Below are positions 19,354-28,577 of a DNA stretch of 64,000 nucleotides, in pieces; within the stretch, counting starts at the first letter, position 1, and each line of letters opens with the position of its first letter. Origin of the DNA: Streptomyces roseolus (GTDB lineage Bacteria; Actinomycetota; Actinomycetes; Streptomycetales; Streptomycetaceae). The notes under the pieces were generated by a model. It was not told the origin of the DNA and searched no databases. It saw nothing but the letters and a program-made list of their open reading frames with translations. Location of the stretch: positions 283,877 through 347,876 of the forward strand of contig NZ_BMTV01000003.1 in the NCBI RefSeq assembly GCF_014649855.1. The letters run 5' to 3'. The position numbers and the translations under genes are program-made.

Positions 19354-20403
19354 ATGCGCGCCCTGACTGTCCGACCCATGTCCTCTCATTCGCTAGAAGC
19401 CAGGGAGGTGGCCGAGCCGCTACCGGCCGATGGGGAGCTCTTGGTGGAGGGCCTGGCCATCGGGGTGTGCGGTACGGACAAGGAGATCGTGGCCGGTCAG
19501 TACGGCTGGGTTCCCCCGGGCCAGGAGCGGCTGATCCTGGGACACGAGTCCCTTGGCCGTGTCTGCCGCGCCCCTTCCGGCAGCGGGTTCAAAGCCGGTG
19601 ATCTGGTCGCGGGTGTGGTGCGGCGCCCTGACCCCGAGCCCTGCGGAGCGTGCGCGCGGGGCGAGTTCGACATGTGCCGCAACGGCCGCTACACCGAGCG
19701 CGGCATCAAGGAGCGCGACGGGTACGGCAGCCAGTTGTGGACAGTGGAGACCGATTACGCGGTCGGAGTCGACCCACGTCTGGAGGACGTGGGTGTGCTG
19801 GTGGAACCGGCCAGTGTGGTGGCGAAAGCGTGGGAACAGGTCGAGCGGGTAGGCGGCAGGTCGTGGTTCGATCCCCGTCGTGTGCTGGTGACCGGGGCGG
19901 GACCTATCGGTCTGCTGGCCGCGCTTCTGGGGGTGCGGCGCGGTCTGGAGGTACACGTCATGGACCGGGTGACTTCGGGCCCCAAGCCAGGGCTGGTGAC
20001 CGACCTCGGAGCGGAGTATCACAGCGAGGACGTGGAGCAGGTGACGGCTGCGATCTGTCCGGACGTGGTGATCGAGGCGACCGGTGCGGGGTCTGTGGTG
20101 TTCGGTGCGATGGCCGGGACGGCCCCCTACGGGGTGGTGTGTCTCACCGGTGTCTCCTCAAGGGGCCGCACGCTGACGGTCGACGCGGGGAGCGTCAACC
20201 GGGAGCTCGTCCTGGAGAACGACGCGGTGATCGGCTCTGTCAACGCCAATACGCGCCACTACCGCGAGGGGGCCGACGCTCTTGCCAAGGCCGATCGCAC
20301 CTGGCTGGAGCGCATGATCACGCGACGCGTCGGCCTGGACCACGCCACCGAAGCCTTCAACGCGCGGGAGGACGACATCAAGGTGGTCATCTCTCTGGGC
20401 TGA
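19354..20403 (+). CDS. Zinc-type glucose 1-dehydrogenase
   Basis: Medium-chain, zinc-dependent dehydrogenase of the glucose dehydrogenase type (349 aa), predicted to oxidise glucose to gluconolactone with NAD(P)+. It has GVCGTDKEI (catalytic Cys and Asp/Thr region, residues ~38-46), GHESLGRV (metal ligands His-Glu near 68-69), structural Cys residues in DPEPCGACARGEFDMC, and nucleotide-binding GAGPIGLLAALLG. The C-terminal segment matches the glucose dehydrogenase subgroup better than alcohol dehydrogenases. Start ATG at 19354 follows GGGAGGAA. It is followed 43 nt later by gluconokinase; together they convert glucose to 6-phosphogluconate without hexokinase. It opens a block whose third-position GC is visibly lower than in flanking genes. 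Confidence 0.88.
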   Translation: MRALTVRPMSSHSLEAREVAEPLPADGELLVEGLAIGVCGTDKEIVAGQYGWVPPGQERLILGHESLGRVCRAPSGSGFKAGDLVAGVVRRPDPEPCGACARGEFDMCRNGRYTERGIKERDGYGSQLWTVETDYAVGVDPRLEDVGVLVEPASVVAKAWEQVERVGGRSWFDPRRVLVTGAGPIGLLAALLGVRRGLEVHVMDRVTSGPKPGLVTDLGAEYHSEDVEQVTAAICPDVVIEATGAGSVVFGAMAGTAPYGVVCLTGVSSRGRTLTVDAGSVNRELVLENDAVIGSVNANTRHYREGADALAKADRTWLERMITRRVGLDHATEAFNAREDDIKVVISLG

Positions 20404-20446
20404 GCATGCTTTTCCGATCGACTCATCATGGTGTGGAGGGCGACAA

Positions 20447-20998
20447 GTGCTTGCCGGGCAGACGCAGGAAGTGGTGCACGACAGGAAAGCGCCCCTGGTC
20501 GTCGTCATGGGGGTGTCGGGCTCGGGCAAGACCACGATCGGCCAGGCCCTCGCCAGGCAACTAGGGGTGCCCTATGCGGAAGGCGACGACTTCCATCCAC
20601 CTGCGAACGTGGCGAAGATGAGCGCCGGCACCCCGCTGACGGACGAGGACCGCTGGCCCTGGCTGGACGCGATTTCCGGGTGGCTCTCCACGCACCGCGA
20701 CTCAGGAGGCGTCGTCGCGTGTTCGGCGCTCAAGCGGGAGTACCGGGACAAGCTGGCCTCGGTTGCCAGGCATGTGTTCTTCCTTCACCTGCACGGTGCA
20801 CCCCGGCTCATCGCCGACCGCATCTCCTCCCGGCGCGGCCACTTCATGCCCGTCGAGCTGCTGCGCTCGCAGATAGAGGCATTGGAGTCGCTTGCTCCCG
20901 GCGAACGGGGCGCGCGCGTTCCCATCGACGGCACCCCGGCCGAAACAACGGCTCTCGCCCTGGCCGCCGTGCGCTCCGCAGACCACTTCGAGTATTGA
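20447..20998 (+). CDS. gntK: Gluconokinase
   Basis: Cytosolic kinase (183 aa) that phosphorylates gluconate to 6-phosphogluconate for the pentose phosphate pathway. The P-loop is GVSGSGKT near residues 22-29, the substrate region EGDDFHP near 46-52, and the family signature SALKREYRD and FLHLHG follow. Start GTG at 20447 has GGAGGG 6 nt upstream. Its pairing with the glucose dehydrogenase just upstream suggests a small operon for direct glucose oxidation and phosphorylation. Confidence 0.92.
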   Translation: MLAGQTQEVVHDRKAPLVVVMGVSGSGKTTIGQALARQLGVPYAEGDDFHPPANVAKMSAGTPLTDEDRWPWLDAISGWLSTHRDSGGVVACSALKREYRDKLASVARHVFFLHLHGAPRLIADRISSRRGHFMPVELLRSQIEALESLAPGERGARVPIDGTPAETTALALAAVRSADHFEY

Positions 20999-21176
20999 AG
21001 TCGGCTGGATCCTGCGCGCGCTGGATGAGAGGGCCACGGTGAGCGCTCCCTCGGCCGCCGTAGGTCGTTCAGGAGGGCTACGGGCGGACGGTCACCCCCT
21101 GATCGGATGCCCTGAACAGGGCACGGTAAGCAGGTGCCGACCAGGATGAGGGGAGTGTCCCACTACGAGGAGGGAG

Positions 21177-22372
21177 ATGACCGACTTCGACAGGACGGGG
21201 AGCGGTCGGTTCTCGGGGGACCACGATCCAGGCTCCGGCACGATCGACCTTCGGCGCGTGGGGGCGAACCCCGATTACTGGTATCCGGTCGCGCTGTCCC
21301 CGCAGAGTGCGCAGTCGAGGGGGCGGCACCTCGTTTGCCGGACAGCGCATGGCTATCCACCGAACGGAGATCGGTGGACGCGGTGGTGCGGGGTGAAGGG
21401 GAACCAGGCGTGGCCTCCCTGCTGGAAGCGGTCCAGGACGGCGGCGTGGAGAAGGTGCCGGGGATCATCACAGAGGCGGGGCACGGCCCCGCACCCAGCA
21501 TCGACACCCCCGTTCCGGCGCGCGACCTGACCCGGCACCGGCGTCGGTACTTCATCGGTGAACTGGATCCGTGCACGTCGATCGAGTTCACCAGAGGCTG
21601 CCCGTGGGACCGTTCCTTCTGCTCCGCCTGGACCTTCTACGGGCGCAGCCACCGAAAAGCCTCTCCGGAGGCGGCCGACGCGGAGATGGCGAGTATCCGG
21701 GAACCGAACGTGTTCATTGTCGACGACGTCGCGTTCATCCGGCCGGAGCACGGGCGCGCGATCGACGCCGAGGGGCTGGACCTGTATCGCAAACGGGTCA
21801 GCCCCGACGACAACTTCCGGGCACTGGTGGTGGCGCGCCGGCTCGGCATCAACGTCGCGATCAACCTCATCGTGGACCCGGCCTGGGACGAAGAGCGCTT
21901 CCGTGTCGTCCGGGACTTCGCGCTCGCCGTCCCTGAGATCGTGCACCTGACGGTGATGACGCCCTATCCGGGAACGGAGATCTGGCACACCGAGTCCCGG
22001 AGACTCACCACCCACGACTACCGGCTCTTCGACATCCAGCACGCCGTAGTGCCCACCACCCTGCCCCTGGACGTCTTCTACCGCGAACTGGTCAAGACGC
22101 AGGCCGTCATCAACCGCAAGCACCTGGGCCTGTGGACCGCCGCAGACGCCCTGTGAGTACTGGCAGGTAACCTCGCCCATGGACAGACAGACTTCGCCCG
22201 CATGCTCTGGAAGTTCAACACCGCCTATAATCCCGCGCGGCAACTGGCCGACCACCAGCGCGAAGTACGCTACCAACTCCCGCTGCCGCGACACCTCGCT
22301 GTAGGTGACCGCCGGAAACTGTACGTGCACACTCGCCCGGTCGGACGACGTGAGGCCGGAGCGGCCGAGTAG
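21177..22372 (+). pseudogene. Decayed B12-binding radical SAM gene, HpnR (hopanoid C-3 methylase) type
   Basis: Remnant of a radical SAM methylase resembling HpnR. Recognisable blocks are SVDAVVRGEGE (end of the B12-binding part), EFTRGCPWD, SAWTFYGRSHRKASPE, VFIVDDVAFI, GINVAINLIVDPAWD, TPYPGTEIWHTESRRLT and, after a stop, FARMLWKFNTAYNPARQ. Damage: the first part is frame-broken and shortened (exact start uncertain). The second cluster cysteine of CxxxCxxC is Arg (CGT at 21611). About 50-60 residues seem missing between HGRAI and DAEGL. An in-frame TGA at 22154-22156 is followed by 72 more well-conserved codons. Family match is from memory of HpnR sequences. Any surviving peptide could not bind a 4Fe-4S cluster. 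Confidence 0.8.
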
Positions 22373-22604
22373 CAAGGTGTCGTGTTACGCGGTCGGCGCC
22401 CATGGCATCGTTTCTCCCTCGCCAGGTAACCGCGCGGCATCAGCCGAACCGTTCGGAGCGCGGAAACCTCCACAAGGACGCAGGAGAGCGTGCGTCCGTC
22501 GCTCCATGATTGGTTTTAGCCGTTTCGGGCAGTCGGGCGTGAGAGCCATCCGACCGTGACACGAGTGCACACCGTAAGCACGAGAGCCAGACCAAGGAGG
22601 GGCC

Positions 22605-23024
22605 GTGGACAACGCCCGCATACCGACTCTGAGGAAGCTGAGCGATTCCGACCAGACGGTCGCCGCGCCGGAAGAGGACATCCGAGGTCGGACTGTCAGC
22701 ACGGCTGACGGCGAGGACCTGGGGAAGATCGACGATCTGCTGATCGACGACGACGAGGGTAGGGTCCGTTTCCTGCTCGTCGAGCACGGAGGCTTTCTGG
22801 GCCTGGGCCAGAAGAAGACGTTCATCCCCGTCGATGCCGTCACACGGATCAGCGAAGACCATGTCTTCATCGACCAGTCCCAGAAGCAGGTGACCGATGC
22901 CCCGGCGTACGACCCTGACCTCGTGGACACGGACGACTACTACGGCAGGGTGTACTCGCACTACGGCTACACCCCGTTCTGGGGCATGGGTTACACCTAC
23001 CCCCCTTACCCCTTCCCCCGCTGA
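22605..23024 (+). CDS. PRC-barrel domain protein
   Basis: A 139-aa protein with a PRC-barrel domain at residues ~25-95: DIRGRTVSTADGEDLGKIDDLLID, then RVRFLLVEHGGFLG and FIPVDAVTRI. The tail is rich in Tyr, Pro and Gly (YYGRVYSHYGYTPFWGMGYTYPPYPF has no known fold). PRC-barrel proteins of this type occur in stress-related gene groups; the molecular role is unknown. Start GTG at 22605 has AAGGAGG upstream. It begins a run of stress-type genes on the same strand. Confidence 0.85.
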   Translation: MDNARIPTLRKLSDSDQTVAAPEEDIRGRTVSTADGEDLGKIDDLLIDDDEGRVRFLLVEHGGFLGLGQKKTFIPVDAVTRISEDHVFIDQSQKQVTDAPAYDPDLVDTDDYYGRVYSHYGYTPFWGMGYTYPPYPFPR

Positions 23025-23065
23025 GCGGCACGAGGTTCCCCTGCGCCGGAGGGAGCAGTGCGCAT

Positions 23066-23632
23066 ATGATCTACGACTCCTGGCATGATCTCTTCCGTGT
23101 TCTGATCATGGCGGCACTCGCCTATCTGACTCTGATCGCCGTGGTCCGCGCGTCGGGCAAGCGTGCGCTGTCAAAGATGAACGCCTTCGACCTGGTGATC
23201 ACCGTCGCACTCGGTTCGACCTTGGCAACCATTCTCCTCAACCGCCAGGTTGCCCTCCTTGAAGGGGCTATTGCACTGACGGTACTGGTCGCTTTGCAGT
23301 TCCTCACGGCGTGGGCATCAGTCCGTTCCGACGGAGTCCGGCGACTGGTGAAAGCGAGACCTACCGTACTGCTGCACCAAGGCCGCATGCTGCATGAAGC
23401 GATGAGGCGACAAAGAGTGACGCCTGATGAGCTGAGACAAGCCGTCCGGTCTCAAGGAATGGGAGACATCCACGACGTGCAAGCCGTCGTCCTGGAAACG
23501 GACGGCAGCTTCAGCGTGATTTCCCGCTCAAAGTACGGCTCTGGCACCGCCCTGGAGGGTGTCGAGCGCTCTCAGCCGGATGCTGCACCAAAGGGCGGGG
23601 GACAGGGTGATCGCGGGAAGGAGCCGACATGA
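23066..23632 (+). CDS. DUF421 (YetF/YcaP-type) membrane protein
   Basis: Membrane protein of the DUF421 family (188 aa). Three hydrophobic helices cover about residues 8-90, with the family motif RASGKRALSKMNAFDLVITVALGS split around residues 28-52. A cytosolic domain follows with the LLHQGRML and TPDELRQAVRSQGMGDI features. Function of the family is not settled. Start ATG at 23066 follows GGAGGGAG. Its stop overlaps the next ATG (ATGA), so both are co-translated. The C-terminal ~20 residues are polar and probably disordered. Confidence 0.88.
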   Translation: MIYDSWHDLFRVLIMAALAYLTLIAVVRASGKRALSKMNAFDLVITVALGSTLATILLNRQVALLEGAIALTVLVALQFLTAWASVRSDGVRRLVKARPTVLLHQGRMLHEAMRRQRVTPDELRQAVRSQGMGDIHDVQAVVLETDGSFSVISRSKYGSGTALEGVERSQPDAAPKGGGQGDRGKEPT

Positions 23633-24120
23633 CTGAGATCGAGCCGAACCCTCCGCATGAGTCCACCCTCACGTGGAACAAGGTTGCCAGCCACGACAGC
23701 TACGAGGAAGCGCAGGCTGCCGTCGACTGCCTGTCGGACAAGGGCTTCCCGGTGGAGCGCCTCGACATCATGGGCACCGATCTGCGTCTCGTGGAGCATG
23801 TGACAGGGCGGCTCACCAAGGGGCGTGCTGCCGCCGCCGGGGCGGCGGGAGGTGCCTGGTTCGGACTGCTGGTCGGCCTGTTGGTGGGTTTGTTCACCGC
23901 AGGACCGGTGTGGCTGGGGCTGCTTCTCGGCGGACTGCTGTCCGGTGCTTTGTGGGGCGCGGTGCTGGGCTGGGCCGGACACGCCGCGACGGGAGGCCGG
24001 CGTGACTTCTCCTCGACCCGAGCCCTGGCTGCGGCCCGATATGACCTGATCACCAGCGGTGGCCAGGCCGAGCAGGCTCGGGCAATCTTGCACAGCGAAG
24101 GCTTGTCCGGCGTCTCTTGA
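23629..24120 (+). CDS. General stress protein 17M/YflT-like membrane protein
   Basis: A 163-aa protein coupled to the DUF421 gene by a 4-nt overlap. Residues ~18-60 form a YflT-like domain (SYEEAQAAVDCLSDKGFPVERLDIMG). Residues ~65-125 form a Gly/Ala-rich hydrophobic double hairpin with repeated small residues, like a glycine zipper. The C-terminal part again resembles a ferredoxin-like repeat (RYDLITSGGQAEQARAIL). Proteins of this type are common in actinobacterial stress clusters; no enzymatic residues are visible. Confidence 0.82.
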   Translation: MTEIEPNPPHESTLTWNKVASHDSYEEAQAAVDCLSDKGFPVERLDIMGTDLRLVEHVTGRLTKGRAAAAGAAGGAWFGLLVGLLVGLFTAGPVWLGLLLGGLLSGALWGAVLGWAGHAATGGRRDFSSTRALAAARYDLITSGGQAEQARAILHSEGLSGVS

Positions 24121-24231
24121 TACGAAGAACGCCTCGCCGCATCGACGCCTCAAGCTGCCGAAGCAGGGTAGTCGCTGTGCGTCCGAAGCACCGTGTCATC
24201 GCAGGAGTGAGTGCCGAAGGGGTGCACGAAC

Positions 24232-25131
24232 ATGTTGAACGCGATGCCTCATACGGATCGGCTCGTCATCGTGGGCGTCGATGACGGACCGCATCAGGAC
24301 GAGATCGTGCGCTTGGCGGCGCGGCAGGCGGAGCTCCGCGAAAGCGAGCTTCACATCGCTCACGCCATTCGGTTCCCGCTGCCAGGCGGTTCCCCGACGG
24401 ACGAACAGGAGAAGCACTTGGCCGTCCACGTCGGGGGACGGCTCGTGGAGCGATATGAAGACCTTGTACGCCAGGAGTTTCCGGGTCTTACCGTAGCGGG
24501 CGAGCTGCCTATCGGGCAGGCGGCCGCGGTGCTGATCGAGCGCTCAGCGGATGCCGGACTGCTGGTGACCGGGCATCGGGGCAGCGGCGGATTCCCACGG
24601 TTGCCGCTCGGCTCGGTCAGCTGGCAGGTCGCCACGCACGCCCGTTGTCCGGTGATCGTGGTCCGCCCCCATGACACCGGCGGGTCGCCGGAGAACCGCG
24701 TCGTGGTGGGAGTGGATCTGGAAGACCCCTCACCAGACGCCCTGGACTTCGCCTATGAGCAAGCCGAGATGTCGGGCGCGCGCCTGGAGCTGGTGCATGG
24801 CGCCTTCCACGTGGGGATGGTTCCCACCGGTCCGATCGGAATGGTGCCCGCCGACTTCGCGAACCTCGACCACGGGCCGCGCGACTTTCTGGACAGGGAG
24901 ATCTCCGGGCGACAGGCCCGGTATCCCTCGGTGCGGGCGACCGTGCGCATAGAGCGCACAAGGGCCGCGACGCTCCTGGCGGAGGCCGCCCGCGACGCGG
25001 CCCTCCTCGTTGTCGGTTCGCGGGGCCGCTCCGGGGTGAAGCGCCTCCTTCTCGGTTCGGTCAGCGCCGAGGTGCTGCATACAGCGGAGTGCCCCGTAGC
25101 TGTCGTCCCCGGGCAGGGCGGCGGCGACTGA
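24232..25131 (+). CDS. Tandem universal stress protein
   Basis: Two UspA domains in one 299-aa chain (about residues 8-145 and 155-297). Each ends with an ATP-binding loop of the G-x2-G-x9-G-S type: GHRGSGGFPRLPLGS in the first and GSRGRSGVKRLLLGS in the second, so nucleotide binding is expected. Start ATG at 24232 has GAAGGGG 8 nt upstream; a GTG at 24211 is also in frame. It sits 45 nt before the GH15 gene and reads in the same direction as the preceding stress genes. Confidence 0.9.
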   Translation: MLNAMPHTDRLVIVGVDDGPHQDEIVRLAARQAELRESELHIAHAIRFPLPGGSPTDEQEKHLAVHVGGRLVERYEDLVRQEFPGLTVAGELPIGQAAAVLIERSADAGLLVTGHRGSGGFPRLPLGSVSWQVATHARCPVIVVRPHDTGGSPENRVVVGVDLEDPSPDALDFAYEQAEMSGARLELVHGAFHVGMVPTGPIGMVPADFANLDHGPRDFLDREISGRQARYPSVRATVRIERTRAATLLAEAARDAALLVVGSRGRSGVKRLLLGSVSAEVLHTAECPVAVVPGQGGGD

Positions 25132-25176
25132 CCGCCCTCCTCACCGACCGCACGCACTGTTGAGAGGCGGACCCGC

Positions 25177-27030
25177 ATGGGCGACAGTGGGCCGAGGCGC
25201 GTGGAAGAACGCGACGGGTACCTTCCGATAGCGGACCACGGACTGTTGGGCGACGGCCGCGGGTCAGCGCTGGTGGGGCGGAACGGCGCGGTGAGCTTCA
25301 TGTGCGTCCCCCGCTTCGATTCGCCGCCGCTGTTCTGCGGCTTGCTGGACGCCGGCCGCGGCGGTCGATTCCTGATCGCCCCGGCGGATCTGCACAGCAC
25401 CGAGCAGTGGTACGTGGAGGACACCGCTGTGCTGATCACGCGCATGTACGGCACCAGAGGCGTCATCGAGGTCACCGACACGTTCCTGCTCCGGCCGGAG
25501 TCCCTCCTGGAGGAAGACGTACCGGCGGGAATCGGAGCCCTGGCACGACGCGTACGCGTCGTGGCCGGAAGCGTGGACCTCCGCGTGCTCCTGCAACCGC
25601 GCGGCGGTGCCCAGTGGAAGAAGCGGACGGGCTCCTGGCTTCTGTCCTGCCCCCGGCAGGGGCTTTCGCTCCACCTGTCGTCATCGCGGCCCCTGCCGGG
25701 ACTCGACGACTGCACCCTGCCGATGCGCTCCGGGGAGGAGCTGGCACTGAAGCTCAGCTGGGATGGGCCCCTGCCGGCCTCCGCGGAAGAGGTCGACACG
25801 GCTCTGAACGGCACGATCCGTGCTTGGCGGCGGTGGACGGCGCAGGTGGTTCACGAGCTGCCCCAAGCCGGTCTGGTGCGGCGCTCGGCGATCACCCTCA
25901 AACTGCTGGATTACGTAGAGAACGGGGCTGTGATCGCCGCTCCGACATCGTCTTTGCCCGAGTTCATCGGGGGTTCCCGGAACTGGGACTACCGCTACAC
26001 CTGGATACGGGACGCCGCCTACACGGTTTTCGCGCTGCGGCGTATCGGGCTGCCCATGGAGGCCGGGGGCTTTCTGGATTGGGCTCTCACCACAGCCAGG
26101 TGGAGCGATGACCGACCACGGGTTCTCTACGGCGTCGACGGCCTGCCTCCTCAGCCCGAGACGATCGACGAGCAGCTGGAGGGATACCGCGGGTCGGCTC
26201 CGGTGCGGTGGGGAAACGCCGCCGTCGACCAGATTCAGCACGACGTGTACGGCGAGATCCTGGACTGCGCGTTCCAGTGGGCCGCAACCGGCGGCCGACT
26301 CGGCGGCGATCTCTGGAATCGCCTCGCTGTCCTGGTCGAACAGGCCCGCCGTGCTTGGAGAACACCCGATCGTGGCATCTGGGAGGTACGAACGGCGGGC
26401 CGGCCCTTCACCTACTCCGCCGCCATGTGCCAGGTGGCCCTCGACCGGGCCGCCCGCCTCGCCCGCAGGCTGGGTATGCCTGGCGACGCGGACGGTTGGG
26501 CCACGGAGTCCAAGCGGCTGACCGATCGCATCCTGCGGGAAGCATGGGACGAAGACGCAGGGGCGCTCACCGAGCACCTCGGCCCCGGCGGTGGCCTGGA
26601 CGCGTCGCTACTGGCTCTCCCGCTGCGGCGCGTGGTGCCGGCGGACCACCCGCGCATGATCGCCACCAGCGAGGCCGTGGCGGCGCGGCTCGGCGCCGGC
26701 GGGGGTCTGCTCCACCGCTACCTTCCGGTTCAGTCACCGGACGGACTGGGACAACCTGAGGGCGCATTCGTCCTGTGCAGCTTCTGGCTCGTGGACAACT
26801 TGGCAGGTCAGGGACGCACTGATGAGGCCGCGGAACTCTTCGACAAGCTGTGCTCATACGCGAGTCCCCTCGGGTTGCTCGGCGAAGAGATAGATCCGAC
26901 CACGGGAGACTTCCTCGGCAACTTCCCGCAGGCGCTCAGCCACGTCGGTCTCGTGTCGAGCGCGGTCGTGCTCGGCCGAGTCCAGCATGGTGTACGACCA
27001 GAACTGTCCACCCAGGCGTGGTTCTCCTGA
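25177..27030 (+). CDS. Glycoside hydrolase family 15 (glucoamylase/trehalase-like)
   Basis: GH15 enzyme, 617 aa, cytosolic (no signal peptide). An N-terminal beta-sandwich (residues ~1-230) precedes an (alpha/alpha)6 barrel. Motifs are NWDYRYTWIRDA near 269-280 (sugar binding), GNAAVDQIQHDVYGE at 346-360, general acid Glu403 in GIWEVR and general base Glu528 in QPEGAF. Actinobacterial relatives include trehalases and glucoamylases; the substrate cannot be fixed from sequence. Its position beside glucose dehydrogenase, gluconokinase and stress proteins would fit breakdown of stored trehalose or glycogen-derived glucans to glucose. Start ATG at 25177 follows GAGAGGCGG. Confidence 0.9.
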   Translation: MGDSGPRRVEERDGYLPIADHGLLGDGRGSALVGRNGAVSFMCVPRFDSPPLFCGLLDAGRGGRFLIAPADLHSTEQWYVEDTAVLITRMYGTRGVIEVTDTFLLRPESLLEEDVPAGIGALARRVRVVAGSVDLRVLLQPRGGAQWKKRTGSWLLSCPRQGLSLHLSSSRPLPGLDDCTLPMRSGEELALKLSWDGPLPASAEEVDTALNGTIRAWRRWTAQVVHELPQAGLVRRSAITLKLLDYVENGAVIAAPTSSLPEFIGGSRNWDYRYTWIRDAAYTVFALRRIGLPMEAGGFLDWALTTARWSDDRPRVLYGVDGLPPQPETIDEQLEGYRGSAPVRWGNAAVDQIQHDVYGEILDCAFQWAATGGRLGGDLWNRLAVLVEQARRAWRTPDRGIWEVRTAGRPFTYSAAMCQVALDRAARLARRLGMPGDADGWATESKRLTDRILREAWDEDAGALTEHLGPGGGLDASLLALPLRRVVPADHPRMIATSEAVAARLGAGGGLLHRYLPVQSPDGLGQPEGAFVLCSFWLVDNLAGQGRTDEAAELFDKLCSYASPLGLLGEEIDPTTGDFLGNFPQALSHVGLVSSAVVLGRVQHGVRPELSTQAWFS

Positions 27031-27078
27031 CCGGGCTACCGGACCCGGTGTCCGCGGGGCGCCGTCCGCAGGAGGAGG

Positions 27079-27963
27079 TCACGGCCGTACCAGGGTACGG
27101 CCGTGGTCGGCCGCGTACGCGTGGAAGATCTCCATGGGTGTGGCATGGCGCAGGTGGAGGAAATGCCGGTTCAGGGCGGCGGCGAGGTCTTCCAGCGCGT
27201 GCTTCAGCATGGCGGTGGCGACTCGTTGGTCGGCCGATGGCGATACCTGCCCCTCAAGGCTGAAGCCGACGGCGACGCCGATCATCGCTGCCAGCGACGA
27301 GTGGTCATCACCGTCACGGAAGTAGTAGGTTTCCGCCCGCTGCGCGAAGTCGACACGCACCTGGATCACGTCCGTCGCGAGGCTTGTCGCGAGATCGACG
27401 GCGAGCGCAGGCGTCATCACCTGGCCGGCGGAGCGGGTGGCGTCGCGTATCGCTGCAAGCCGAAGTGCCAGGACGCGCCTTCGAGTGAGTGCCGGGTAGA
27501 CCTGTGAGATCCACGAGACCAGGGCGGTCAGCAGCGCGAAGCCGACCAGGGCCTGGAGCGGTGCGACGACGCGAAGCCATCCCTCGACCGGCACGATGTC
27601 GCCCAGCCCCAGCGTGGCCACCATGACGAGAGAGATGTAGAGCGCATCGAGGAAGTCCGTCCGCGACGTGGGCTCCAGCCCCTGGGCGTAGGAGAAGCCG
27701 TGCGCGACGTGCGGCCAGTACACCAGCGTCCACCCGAGGACGATGAGCACCGTCCACAGTCCCGCGACGGCCGCCATGGCAAGCGGACCCGTCACCGCGC
27801 CCACCCGGCTTCCCGCGGGAAGCCGCCGTGATGCCCGCCATAGCGTGGAGCTCACCCACATGCTGAGATCGCCTCGGCCAGCGGGGTGCCACAGCGTGTG
27901 GAAGACGTCCCGCAGAACCAGCAGCACCAGTCCCGCTCCTCCTGCGGAAACGATCCAGTCCAC
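27079..27963 (-). CDS. Two-pore-loop-type potassium channel
   Basis: Ion channel of the Ion_trans_2 family (294 aa). A first helix lies at residues ~1-22 (WIVSAGGAGLVLLVLRDVF), two more near 60-85 and 120-150, and between them a pore helix with filter TLGLGDIVP. The usual K+ filter is TVGYGD; the Val and Tyr are both Leu here. The C-terminal ~140 residues are cytosolic and helical. Start GTG at 27963 follows GGAGG with 9-nt spacing. It converges on the GH15 gene 48 bp away and its last codons form a perfect hairpin. Confidence 0.85.
   Translation of the reverse strand: MDWIVSAGGAGLVLLVLRDVFHTLWHPAGRGDLSMWVSSTLWRASRRLPAGSRVGAVTGPLAMAAVAGLWTVLIVLGWTLVYWPHVAHGFSYAQGLEPTSRTDFLDALYISLVMVATLGLGDIVPVEGWLRVVAPLQALVGFALLTALVSWISQVYPALTRRRVLALRLAAIRDATRSAGQVMTPALAVDLATSLATDVIQVRVDFAQRAETYYFRDGDDHSSLAAMIGVAVGFSLEGQVSPSADQRVATAMLKHALEDLAAALNRHFLHLRHATPMEIFHAYAADHGRTLVRP
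27080..27105. terminator. Perfect 12-bp hairpin at the end of the channel gene
   Basis: CACGGCCGTACC and GGTACGGCCGTG face each other around AG, overlapping the last codons of the channel and lying 50 bp after the GH15 stop. The position between convergent genes suggests a shared terminator, but it is within the coding sequence and lacks a T-run. Confidence 0.5.
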
Positions 27964-28098
27964 GCCGTGGTCCCTCCTGCCGTCCGCGAGGCCCCTGGTT
28001 TCGCGCCCGTTCTTTCGTGTTACGCGTACAACGTGACCATCGCCACGTCGGTACATCACCGCATCTTGAGGGAACACCTGGTCACTCGCGGGAAAGAC

Positions 28099-28436
28099 AT
28101 GCTCGGTACTTACTCCGTAGGCCTTGCCGGTACGACCGACGAGAAACCGGCGCGCCGTATCGACGAATGCATCGCCTGTGCACAGGCATGTACCACCTGC
28201 GGCGCCACGGCCGCCGTGCTGTTCCGGCACACCTGCCACGACACCGGTACCAACCCCGCGTTCCGGGGCCGGCGCCACCGTCTCGCGAGTCGTGCGACGG
28301 TCAGTGCGCGAGCAAGTCGGGTCGGCGCGGCCACTGCCGCGTGTGCGCTGGAGGGTGCGATTGCCGCGAGGAGACCCACAACGACCCGCTCACCTCCCTT
28401 GACCGACAGAAGCCGGCACCGCGCCTCATCAGGTGA
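28099..28436 (+). pseudogene. Decayed copper-storage (DUF326/Csp-like) gene
   Basis: Fragments of a Cys-rich four-helix protein. Frame 1 holds RRIDECIACAQACTTCGATA (from about 28150) and a different frame holds RRGHCRVCAGGCDCREETHND near 28335-28400. The second matches the last helix of such proteins (HCRVCAEACRRC in intact members); the middle is lost or scrambled, and several cysteines are replaced. The intact relative at 42177-42590 has the same order of motifs (ICADSCLVCMQTCTTC, then HCLICAEACRDC). Identified by eye only. Confidence 0.65.
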
Positions 28437-28577
28437 GACGGTCTGGACCGGGCGTCCACACGGCGTCGGCCAAGGAGCGCCCGACCGTCCCCTGTGCACC
28501 GTGTCGGCAGCGAGCGGACTTCGTGCCCGCTACTCCATCCGACAAGACGTGCCGATCGATTCGTTCGGGGTGAACCG

